Shown here: positions 1-6,084 of the stretch, in pieces | Numbering within the stretch: the first letter of the stretch is position 1 | How the letters are laid out: each line of letters begins with the position of its first letter | Translations under genes and position numbers: made by a program | Notes under the pieces: model-generated | Told to the model about the DNA's origin: nothing | Database searches by the model: none | What the model saw: the letters and a program-made list of their open reading frames with translations, nothing else | DNA from: Acidobacteriota bacterium | GTDB lineage: Bacteria > Acidobacteriota > Terriglobia > Bryobacterales > Bryobacteraceae | DNA length: 8,415 bases | NCBI GenBank assembly: GCA_947505565.1 | Contig: CANNLB010000070.1 | Coordinates: 1 to 8,415 of the forward strand | Direction: 5' to 3'

Positions 1-1434
1 TTAAGCTGGTTCGATCCAACGCTGGCTTCGCCGCTGGCGAAGACCGTTTCGGCGTTTCCGAATCTGACGGGTGGGTTGCGGTTTGTTGGGGTTGGCGGCA
101 ACGATCGGACCCAGTTCAACGGCGATTGGAACAACATCGCGCCACGGTTGGGCTTCGCGTATCAGGTGGATAGCAAGACGGCGATTCGCGGCGCGTTTGC
201 GCAACTGTTTGGGCCCAGCACTCTGTCGGCGCAGGGGACCGTCGGCCCGCAGGGCTTCCGCGTCGAGACGCCGTGGGTCGCTACGCTGGACGGAATCACG
301 CCATTGAATCGATTGCAGAATCCGTTTCCGGCTGGCTTCCAGCCCGTGCCGGGCTCCTCGCAGGGCGCGTTGACGGCGATTGGGAGTAACTTGGACGCTC
401 CGCTGAGCAACACGAATACGCCCTACACGCTGCAGTATAACTTGACCGTGCAGCGGGAGTTACCCGGGGCGGTGCTGCTGGAAGCCGCGTTTGTCGGCAA
501 CCGAGGCCGGCAGCTATCGCGCGGCGGCGAGGGCGGCTTTACGCTGAATCAAGTCGACCCGCGATTCCTGACGCTGGGGAACCAGTTGAACCAATTGGTG
601 GACAACCCGTTCTTCGGCCAGGGCGGCGGCGTGCTGGCGAACCGGCAGGTTTCCAGGGCGCAACTGCTGCGGCCGTATCCGCAGTTTGGGGCAATTTATC
701 CGCTGTTCTCGCAGGGCGCGACATCGGACTATACGTCGCTGCAGACGACCTTCAGCAAGCGGTTTGCGAAAGGAATGGTGTTTGAAGGCAGCTACGTTTG
801 GGCCAAGGCGATGGACGATGGCACGAGCCATCAGGACAGCACGAACTACAAAGCAAGTCGGGCGATATCGAGTGTCGATGTGCCGCATCGGCTAATTTTT
901 AGCGGCGTGTATGAATTGCCGGTAGGTCGCGGCCGGCAGTTTGGCAGCGGCATGTCCCGGTGGGTGGACGCGCTGGTGGGCGGCTGGCAGTTGAATGGCA
1001 TCGTGAACATTCAATCGGGTTCGGCGTTGGGCATCGGCGCCAACAACACGGCCGGGCTGTTTACCGAAGCGATTCGCGCGAACAACAACGGGACCAGCGC
1101 GACCTTGCACGTGGACGCCCACCAGCGGTTGGACCGGTGGTTCGACACGAGCGTGTTCAGCCAGCCGGCGCCGTTCACTTTGGGGAACATGAGTCCGCTC
1201 ATTAGCAACCTGCGGAACCATCACATCAACAACGTGGACATGTCGGTGTTCAAGCAGTTTCAGATTCTTGAGAAGTTGAAATTGCAGTTCCGGGCCGAGG
1301 CTTTTAACGCGATGAACCGGGTCCGTTTTGGGAGCCCGAATACGAGCGTGACGGGCGGGGCTAATTTTGGCCGGGTAACGAGCCAATCGAACGACCCGCG
1401 GCAGATGCAGTTTGGGTTGAAGCTTATCTGGTAA
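1..1434 (+). CDS. TonB-dependent receptor, Oar-like, C-terminal part (5' partial)
   Basis: The reading frame is open from base 1 to a TAA at 1432-1434, giving 477 residues of the C-terminal beta-barrel of a large outer-membrane TonB-dependent receptor of the Oar / carboxypeptidase-regulatory-like type common in Acidobacteriota. Visible family signatures, in order, are a NIAPRLGFAYQVDSKTAIRG strand (from about residue 47), NTPYTLQYNLTVQREL (from about 139), the pair DYTSLQTTFSKRF and GSYVWAKAMDD, DVPHRLIFSGVYELPVGRGR (from about 293), GGWQLNGIVNIQSG, and a final AEAFNAMNRVRFG followed by RQMQFGLKLIW. The chain ends in an aromatic residue (Trp), as barrel proteins recognised by the Bam machinery usually do (Phe or Trp). 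Family members are typically around 1000-1200 residues, so the signal peptide, carboxypeptidase-like domain, plug and early barrel lie left of the window. The substrate cannot be told from this part. No frameshift is seen. Confidence 0.95.
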   Translation, partial: LSWFDPTLASPLAKTVSAFPNLTGGLRFVGVGGNDRTQFNGDWNNIAPRLGFAYQVDSKTAIRGAFAQLFGPSTLSAQGTVGPQGFRVETPWVATLDGITPLNRLQNPFPAGFQPVPGSSQGALTAIGSNLDAPLSNTNTPYTLQYNLTVQRELPGAVLLEAAFVGNRGRQLSRGGEGGFTLNQVDPRFLTLGNQLNQLVDNPFFGQGGGVLANRQVSRAQLLRPYPQFGAIYPLFSQGATSDYTSLQTTFSKRFAKGMVFEGSYVWAKAMDDGTSHQDSTNYKASRAISSVDVPHRLIFSGVYELPVGRGRQFGSGMSRWVDALVGGWQLNGIVNIQSGSALGIGANNTAGLFTEAIRANNNGTSATLHVDAHQRLDRWFDTSVFSQPAPFTLGNMSPLISNLRNHHINNVDMSVFKQFQILEKLKLQFRAEAFNAMNRVRFGSPNTSVTGGANFGRVTSQSNDPRQMQFGLKLIW

Positions 1435-1942
1435 AAAAAGACGATGCCGACACTGGCTTGTGCATTGTGTTGCTGGCCAGTGAGCGGGGTGTTGTAGCGC
1501 GGCGAAGGGGTCATGAGACATGTGACCTCGCCGCAGATGGAAAGTTGCTTGACGATGCGGAAGTCGATGCCACCGCAGACGTCGCAGCCGTAGGTGTGCT
1601 GGCGGTCGTGGCGGGGTTTGCGATGGGCGTTCTGGAGCAGTCCGCTGCATTGGTATTGGGCGCAGCCGAAGCGGCCGACGAAGTAGTAACGGGAGACGCG
1701 AGAGGCTAGGCGCATTTTCAGGCGTAGGCCGGGTTTTAGGAACAGAGAGTCCAAGCGTCAGCCGACCGTGGGCATTTTGGTTTCGACGATGCGGAGCGGC
1801 GAGGCGAGGAGTTCGACTTCGCCCCGTAGAGCGAGATTGGCGTTTTGCCGAGCGCGTCGGCCGGAACAGATTACAGGCCGAGTTCTTTGGACTGTCCGAA
1901 CAAGTTGGCGGCCGTCAGGGCGAGAAGAAGAATCTTTGTCAT
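1435..1942 (-). pseudogene. Decayed outer-membrane beta-barrel protein gene
   Basis: Read on the minus strand, the remnant starts at ATG 1942-1940 with a convincing signal peptide (MTKILLLALTAANLFGQ), then meets TAA at 1873-1871. The same frame continues as SVPADALGKTPISLYGAK. Around 1830-1815 the coding signal moves to another frame (VELLASPLRIVETKMPTVG), which stops at TGA 1760-1758. It then reads on as FLKPGLRLKMRLASRVS, a middle barrel part, GGIDFRIVKQLSICGEV and NTPLTGQQHNAQASVGIVFF. The last segments resemble the final strands of small outer-membrane beta-barrel proteins of Acidobacteria. Third codon positions are mostly C in these frames, as in the intact neighbouring minus-strand gene, which argues that this was once coding. 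No stop follows the terminal FF; the frame runs on antisense into the receptor gene. The total of about 169 codons is near the size of small barrel proteins. Sequencing error could explain one lesion, less easily all of them. The family assignment is from memory. Confidence 0.68.
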
Positions 1943-1958
1943 GCCGAAGGGTTCGGCA
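1942..1958. other. Perfect inverted repeat at the start of the decayed barrel gene
   Basis: The sequence TGCCGAA-ggg-TTCGGCA forms a 7-bp perfect stem with a 3-base loop. On the minus strand it lies just upstream of the barrel remnant's ATG and includes its first base, 24 bases past the end of the small hypothetical gene. It could end transcription from that gene, although no clean U-run follows on either strand, or it could hide the start codon in an RNA hairpin. The symmetry is seen directly; both roles are inferred. Confidence 0.45.
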
Positions 1959-1981
1959 CCGGGGCGAAAAAGGTTCCGTGG

Positions 1982-2410
1982 CTATTCCCAGGGGCGCTTG
2001 GCGACGACTTGATCGCGGTCTTTCACGCGGTCATAAACATGGCCGCTGCAGGTGCTGCCGAGTGAAGTGTTATAAAGGCTGATGGCGCCGAGTGCTTCGG
2101 TGAGATCTTCCTTAAACGCATGGACGGCTTTAAGATGTTCGGCGAGTGCAGGGTGTTGGTGGCCGTCGGGGGTGAGGAAAAACATTTGATAGCCGCCATG
2201 CATGAGGCGGGCGACCTGCTTGCCGCTGAGAATGCCATGCTCGGCGATTTCGGCTTGTCCATCGGCGACCTCTTTGACGAGGGCGGCGCAGCCTTTGCGG
2301 GTGAGCAGATGCCCGCCGGTGAAGCTTTCGGCGGCAAAACCTTGGGCCTTGGCGGCGGCGAGGCGGTCAGCGAAGGTAGTTACTTTTTTGGGGGCGAGCT
2401 TGAAGAACAT
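1982..2410 (-). CDS. Conserved hypothetical protein, 142 aa
   Basis: This intact minus-strand gene encodes 142 residues from ATG 2410-2408 to TAG 1984-1982. I do not recognise a named domain. The protein has no signal peptide or membrane segment, so it is probably cytoplasmic. The N-terminal half is Ala-rich and helical (FADRLAAAKAQGFAAESF). The middle holds GKQVARLMHGGYQMFF, and the C-terminus, LYNTSLGST followed by HVYDRVKDRD and KRPWE, looks highly conserved; I recall similar YDRV-x2-RD-x5-RPW tails in acidobacterial hypothetical proteins. Third codon positions are dominated by C, which supports real coding. A GGAGAG ribosome-binding sequence lies at 2418-2413, just before the ATG. The gene is divergent from glpK across a very short gap and is followed, 39 bases later, by the decayed barrel gene on the same strand, perhaps once its operon partner. 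No function is proposed. Confidence 0.82.
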   Translation of the reverse strand: MFFKLAPKKVTTFADRLAAAKAQGFAAESFTGGHLLTRKGCAALVKEVADGQAEIAEHGILSGKQVARLMHGGYQMFFLTPDGHQHPALAEHLKAVHAFKEDLTEALGAISLYNTSLGSTCSGHVYDRVKDRDQVVAKRPWE

Positions 2411-2433
2411 GTCTCTCCATTATAATCGGCGGG
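2400..2433. promoter_or_regulatory. Shared divergent promoter region with palindromic -10 element
   Basis: The octamer ATTATAAT at 2419-2426 is its own reverse complement, so it presents a consensus TATAAT -10 box on both strands (2421-2426 on plus, 2424-2419 on minus). On plus, a TTGAAG at 2400-2405 could act as a -35, but the spacer is only 15 bp; on minus I see no good -35. A start point about seven bases past the plus box falls on the GTG at 2433, so a glpK transcript would be leaderless. On minus the expected start would be near 2412, cutting off most of the GGAGAG ribosome-binding sequence. The octamer is seen directly; promoter activity is inferred. Confidence 0.5.
2413..2418 (-). promoter_or_regulatory. 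Ribosome-binding site of the small hypothetical gene
   Basis: GGAGAG on the minus strand, with its GGAG core four bases before the ATG at 2410, supports that start codon. It lies right beside the palindromic -10 octamer, so it would be in the mRNA only if transcription starts further upstream than that box predicts. Confidence 0.55.
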
Positions 2434-3929
2434 TGCGCTACATTCCCTACCTTGACGAAGGAACGACGACGGCCCGAGCGGCTCTTTATGACCGGGAGGG
2501 GAAACGACTCGCCATGGCGGCGATTCCGACGCCTTGCCGGTACCCGGAATCGGGTTGGGTGGAGCAGGACGCGAGCCAGATTTGGACCGCGCAACTTGAT
2601 GCCGTGCGGCGGACGATGGCCGAGATAGGCGCGCAGCCCCTGGAGATTGCCGCAATTGGAGTCACGAACCAGCGCGAGACAACCGTGGTGTGGGATCGGC
2701 ATACGGGCGTGCCAGTGGCACCGGCGATCGTGTGGCAGTGCCGGCGGACGGCCGAGCGGTGCAAGGCGTTGGCGGCTTCGAGCGACGGGGCTTGGGTGGC
2801 GGCGAAGACGGGCCTAGTGATTGACGCCTATTTTTCGGGCAGTAAGGTGGAATGGATTTTAGATCACACGGCCGGGGCGCGGGAGCGGGCCGAGGCGGGG
2901 GATCTGTTGTTTGGGAACATCGACTCGTGGTTGATCTGGAACTTGTCGGGTCGGACGGTGCATGTGACGGACCCGACGAACGCATCGCGCACGATGTTGA
3001 TGGATTTGGCGAGTGGGGAATGGGATGACGCGCTGTTGCAGGTGTTTCGGATTCCGCGGAGCATGATGCCGCAGATTGTGCCTTCGAGCGCGGTTTGCGG
3101 GATGGCGGCGGCAACGGTGTTGGGGGCGGAGATTCCGATTGCCGGTATCGCGGGCGATCAGCAGGCGGCGCTGGCGGGCCAGGCTTGCTTCCGCAAAGGC
3201 CTGTCAAAAAACACCTACGGCACGGGCTGTTTCGCGCTGCTGCACACTGGGACGGAGATGCCGGTGTCGAAGAACCGATTGCTGGCGACGCGGGCGGCGG
3301 GGCTGGACTCGACGGCGCAGTTCGCGGTGGAAGGCTCCATATTTATCGCGGGCGCCGCGGTGCAGTGGCTGCGGGATAAGGTGGGTTTGATCGAGTCTGC
3401 ACCGGATACCGAGCAGATCGCGATGTCGGTTCCGAACACGGGGGGCGTGTATTTGGTGCCGGCATTTGTGGGCTTGGGTGCGCCGCATTGGGACGCTTCG
3501 GCGCGGGCGAGTTTAACCGGGATGACCCTAACGACGGGTCGGAACGAGATCGTGCGTGCGACGCTAGAAAGCATGGCTTACCAGACGCGGGAGCTAGTGA
3601 CGGCGATGGAGGCCGATAGCGGGGCACCGTTGACCGAGCTACGGGTGGACGGCGGGGCGGCGCAGAACAATTTTTTGATGCAGTTTCAGGCCGATATCCT
3701 GGGGCGGCCCGTGGTGCGGCCGAAGGATAGCGAGACGACGGCGTTGGGGGCAGCTTATCTGGCTGGTCTGGCAGTGGGCTTTTGGCAGTCACTGGCCGAG
3801 GTGGAGGCGTTCTGGCAAGCCGATCGCAGCTTTGAGCCGACAATGTTGGCGTCGGAGCGGGAAGGGATGTGGGCAGGTTGGCAGGCCGCAGTAGCCCAGA
3901 CACGTTTCCGCTCACTTGTTAATTCTTAG
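2433..3929 (+). CDS. glpK: Glycerol kinase
   Basis: This FGGY-family kinase phosphorylates glycerol with ATP to sn-glycerol 3-phosphate in the cytoplasm, the entry step of glycerol use and a source of phospholipid backbone. From GTG 2433 it is 498 residues, close to the E. coli enzyme (about 502). Residues 8-12 (DEGTT) are the N-terminal phosphate-binding motif; TNQRET at 78-83 holds the Arg-Glu pair that binds glycerol; WQCRRTA (101-107) and TGLVIDAYFSGSKVEWILD (126-144) are family hallmarks; GIAGDQQAAL (238-247) carries the catalytic Asp242; KNTYGTG (259-265) and the VDGGAAQNNFLMQFQ region (405-419) serve ATP binding; TALGAAYLAGLAVGFWQ closes the fold. The GTG start is preferred because it puts Asp8 where the family has it and lies at the expected transcript start; ATG 2409 would add eight residues. 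Two oddities are DEGT instead of the usual DQGT, and the absence of the GGKGGTR loop that binds the inhibitor fructose 1,6-bisphosphate in E. coli. No glpF, glpD or regulator is adjacent. Confidence 0.97.
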   Translation: MRYIPYLDEGTTTARAALYDREGKRLAMAAIPTPCRYPESGWVEQDASQIWTAQLDAVRRTMAEIGAQPLEIAAIGVTNQRETTVVWDRHTGVPVAPAIVWQCRRTAERCKALAASSDGAWVAAKTGLVIDAYFSGSKVEWILDHTAGARERAEAGDLLFGNIDSWLIWNLSGRTVHVTDPTNASRTMLMDLASGEWDDALLQVFRIPRSMMPQIVPSSAVCGMAAATVLGAEIPIAGIAGDQQAALAGQACFRKGLSKNTYGTGCFALLHTGTEMPVSKNRLLATRAAGLDSTAQFAVEGSIFIAGAAVQWLRDKVGLIESAPDTEQIAMSVPNTGGVYLVPAFVGLGAPHWDASARASLTGMTLTTGRNEIVRATLESMAYQTRELVTAMEADSGAPLTELRVDGGAAQNNFLMQFQADILGRPVVRPKDSETTALGAAYLAGLAVGFWQSLAEVEAFWQADRSFEPTMLASEREGMWAGWQAAVAQTRFRSLVNS

Positions 3930-3932
3930 TCC

Positions 3933-3957
3933 GATGTCGTGCAGCGGGGCATCTTTT
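3933..3957 (+). terminator. Possible weak intrinsic terminator after glpK
   Basis: Three bases after the glpK stop, GATGTC (3933-3938) can pair with GGCATC (3948-3953), five Watson-Crick pairs and one G-U, around a nine-base loop, followed by TTTT at 3954-3957. The stem is short and the T-run minimal, so read-through into the CHRD gene is quite possible. No better terminator is visible between the two genes. Confidence 0.3.
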
Positions 3958-3974
3958 CGGGTAATGTCCTGGTA

Positions 3975-3980
3975 GAGGTG
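3975..3980 (+). promoter_or_regulatory. Ribosome-binding site of the CHRD gene
   Basis: GAGGTG, eight bases before the ATG at 3989, is a good Shine-Dalgarno match. It supports this start, which is also where the signal peptide begins (MKK followed by a hydrophobic stretch). Confidence 0.7.
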
Positions 3981-3988
3981 TCGGTTCC

Positions 3989-6079
3989 ATGAAAAAGACA
4001 ATTACTGCGTTTGCCTTGATTGCCGTATCCGCGCTAGCACAGCGCGTGGAGACTGCGACGTTTCTCGCGGCCCTTTCTCCAGCGAATGAAGTTCCGGCTA
4101 TTGTCGGCTTTGACGCTCGGGGTACCGCTCTGCTGTACGCCCACGTGCAGCGGGACGCGCAGGACCAGATCGTATCGGGATCGTTAGATTTCGTCGTCCT
4201 TTACACGTTTCCGGGAGAAGCGACGATAACAGGCTTGCACATCCATTCGGGTGCGGCGGGCGTAAACGCCCCGGTCACTATCAATACTGGTATCGCCGCG
4301 GGTGCGGCGTCGACCGACCTTGCTGCGCCATTCCGCGGCCAGATTGTGCGGCAGGCGCAAGTACTCTCGGGAGATATGGCGGGGGTGGCTTCTTTGCGGG
4401 GCTTGTTTGCGAATCCGGCTGGCTATTACGTAAATATGCATACGTCGGCTTACCCGGGCGGGATCATCCGCGGCCAAGTGATGGCGGCTGAGCGGGTGGT
4501 GCAATTGGCGCGGCTTTCGACGGCTAAGGAAGTTCCGGCGATCACGGCGGTGACGGCGAACGGAGTTGGCTCCATCGAAGCGGTGCGGTCCTATCAGGGC
4601 GGTCGGCTGGCAGCGGCTGTTGTGGTTTTCGATGTGGATTACCAAGTTCCGGGCGATGCTGTCATTACGGGCATGCACATTCACAACGGTGCGGCCGGGG
4701 TGAACGGTCCGGTGATCATCAACACGGGCATTGCAGCCGGCGCCAACTCAGTGTCGGCTTCTTCGACCGGGGCGGGGAATTTGTTCTACCGGGTCGAGGT
4801 GGGGACGGGCGTGCCAGCGCAGGTGGCGGCGCTTGAAGGTATTTTCGACAGCCCGTCCGACTACTATCTCAACCTGCATACGACAACATCTCCAGGCGGA
4901 TTAATCCGTTCGCAACTTGCTGCTACCGAGGCGATTGCGTTCAGGACTACCATGTTGACTTCAAATGAAGTTCCGCCAGTCACGAGTCTGGGCGAAACGG
5001 CTTCGGGCAATGTTTACATCAATGCTCTGCGGGATCGGACGGGGAGCGTGACAGCGGCTCGGTTGACTTTCGATGTGAACCACCGATTTCCGGGGCCGGT
5101 GACGTTTACGGGCCTTCATATCCATGACGCGGCGGCCGGAGTCAACGGCCCAGTGTCGATCAACAGCGGCGTCGCGGCGGGCGACCGGAGCGTGGTTTCG
5201 GCTGCCGGTTTCGGCAACATTTGGCGGACGGTAAACGTGACCGGCGGGCAGGCATTGACGTCGCTCAATGCGCTGCTCCGCAGTCCTGAGAATCACTACC
5301 TGAACCTTCACTCGACGGTGAACCCCGGCGGAGTTTTGCGGGCGCAACTGGCGACGACGAACACGCGCATGCCGCGGGTGGTAGAAGTGATCAGCGCAGT
5401 GAGTGACCTGAACATGAAGACTGTGGCGCAGGGTGGCCAGTTCACGATCTTCGGTGAGGACCTGAGCAAGATTGCGACCGATCTCAGCGGCCTGGAAGGG
5501 CTGCAACTGCCGACGGCGGCGAATGGGACCTCCGTGACGATTGGCGGCATCCCAGCGCCGATTATCGCGATTGGGTATGAACCGAAGAACAACCCGTCGG
5601 GGTACATCGTGGCACAGGTTCCTTTTGAAGCACCGGCCGGCGAACATGACGTAGTGGTGCGGTCGGCGAATGGCGCTGCGAATGCCCGGAAAGTGACGGT
5701 GGCGGCAGTAGCTCCGGCAATGTTCTTTGATGCGGTCGGGGCGTTCGCGGTGCGGGCGCTGGATTTCTCGATCGTTCGTCCGGAGAGCGCGGCGAGGGCC
5801 GGCGAAACATTGGCGTTCGTGACGACCGGATTGGGTCAGACCCTTCCGGCGTTGGCGACCGGGCAGATTCCGGATGGAGCCAATGTGGCGGCGGCTACGG
5901 CATCGTTGACGATTGGCGGCCGCGCGGCGACGGTGTTGGGCACGTCGACGATTCCTGGCTACCCAGGCATCTACATCGTGTTGGCGAACGTTCCGGTGGG
6001 CGTGACCCCGGGATCAGTTCCGGTGATGTTACGGCTTGGCTCGGCGACAGCGAATGTGACAACGCTCGCCGTTCGGTAG
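3989..6079 (+). CDS. Secreted protein with three CHRD domains and a Solibacter-type C-terminal domain
   Basis: The 696-residue protein begins with a signal peptide (MKKTITAFALIAVSALA, likely cut before Gln18). Three tandem CHRD domains follow at about residues 24-165, 170-311 and 316-455. CHRD is named after chordin; in bacteria its role is unknown. Each copy has an NEVP or KEVP entry, a HIH motif (GLHIHSGAAGVN at 82-93, GMHIHNGAAGVN at 228-239, GLHIHDAAAGVN at 376-387) and a closing strand with N(M/L)H and PGG(I/L/V) (from 148, 295 and 438). Residues 463-696 match the Solibacter uncharacterised C-terminal domain (TIGR03437): GGQFTIFGEDLS, VTIGGIPAPI, IVAQVPFEAP, LAFVTTGLGQT and IYIVLANVPVGVTPG, ending LAVR. 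That domain caps many large secreted proteins of this lineage. The chain has no cysteine. It lies 59 bases after glpK and 5 bases before the TPR/ASPIC gene, with which it is probably co-transcribed. Cell-surface or periplasmic location is inferred. Confidence 0.95.
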   Translation: MKKTITAFALIAVSALAQRVETATFLAALSPANEVPAIVGFDARGTALLYAHVQRDAQDQIVSGSLDFVVLYTFPGEATITGLHIHSGAAGVNAPVTINTGIAAGAASTDLAAPFRGQIVRQAQVLSGDMAGVASLRGLFANPAGYYVNMHTSAYPGGIIRGQVMAAERVVQLARLSTAKEVPAITAVTANGVGSIEAVRSYQGGRLAAAVVVFDVDYQVPGDAVITGMHIHNGAAGVNGPVIINTGIAAGANSVSASSTGAGNLFYRVEVGTGVPAQVAALEGIFDSPSDYYLNLHTTTSPGGLIRSQLAATEAIAFRTTMLTSNEVPPVTSLGETASGNVYINALRDRTGSVTAARLTFDVNHRFPGPVTFTGLHIHDAAAGVNGPVSINSGVAAGDRSVVSAAGFGNIWRTVNVTGGQALTSLNALLRSPENHYLNLHSTVNPGGVLRAQLATTNTRMPRVVEVISAVSDLNMKTVAQGGQFTIFGEDLSKIATDLSGLEGLQLPTAANGTSVTIGGIPAPIIAIGYEPKNNPSGYIVAQVPFEAPAGEHDVVVRSANGAANARKVTVAAVAPAMFFDAVGAFAVRALDFSIVRPESAARAGETLAFVTTGLGQTLPALATGQIPDGANVAAATASLTIGGRAATVLGTSTIPGYPGIYIVLANVPVGVTPGSVPVMLRLGSATANVTTLAVR
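4058..5353 (+). repeat. Three tandem CHRD repeats within the coding sequence
   Basis: Three copies of a unit of about 146 residues (about 440 bases) follow one another, at about 4058-4483, 4496-4921 and 4934-5353. The HIH motifs recur every 146 and 148 residues. The copies are alike in protein but clearly diverged in DNA, so this is an old internal duplication rather than a recent or recombining repeat. Confidence 0.85.
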
Positions 6080-6084
6080 GTATC
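6077..6084 (+). promoter_or_regulatory. Stop codon / ribosome-binding overlap between the CHRD and TPR/ASPIC genes
   Basis: TAGGTATC precedes the ATG at 6085. The TAG ends the CHRD gene and its AGG, with the next T, is the best available Shine-Dalgarno match, four to five bases before the start. This favours ATG 6085 over the in-frame ATG at 6094 and suggests translational coupling. Confidence 0.5.

Noticed and set aside
1451..1482. Inverted repeat CACTGGC / GCCAGTG as a terminator after the receptor gene
   Set aside because: The loop is 18 bases and no T-run follows on plus; on minus a T7 run is 11 bases away. It also falls within former coding sequence of the barrel remnant.
892..1650. Open minus-strand frame of 252 codons across the receptor end and the following gap
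   Set aside because: Pro/His/Arg-rich, crosses the end of a real gene, and is not the frame with the C-dominated third positions and barrel-like motifs.
1758..1760. TGA inside the barrel remnant read as selenocysteine or tryptophan
   Set aside because: No selenocysteine element or redox motif is visible, and the other stop and the frame change show decay; all other genes use the standard code.
1768..2082. Plus-strand frame of 104 codons between the receptor and glpK
   Set aside because: Arg-rich, no ribosome-binding sequence, and opposite to both the barrel remnant and the small hypothetical gene.
2202..2432. Upstream extension of glpK in the same open frame
   Set aside because: It would add 77 residues with no counterpart in glycerol kinases and would overlap the intact divergent gene; the kinase fold begins at 2433.
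3343..3915. Open minus-strand frame of 190 codons antisense to glpK
   Set aside because: Pro/Ser/Arg-rich mirror of a strongly conserved glycerol kinase.
4961..5647. Open minus-strand frame of 228 codons antisense to the CHRD gene
   Set aside because: Arg/His-rich composition without recognisable domains; the plus strand has repeated, diverged CHRD domains, which proves coding on that side.
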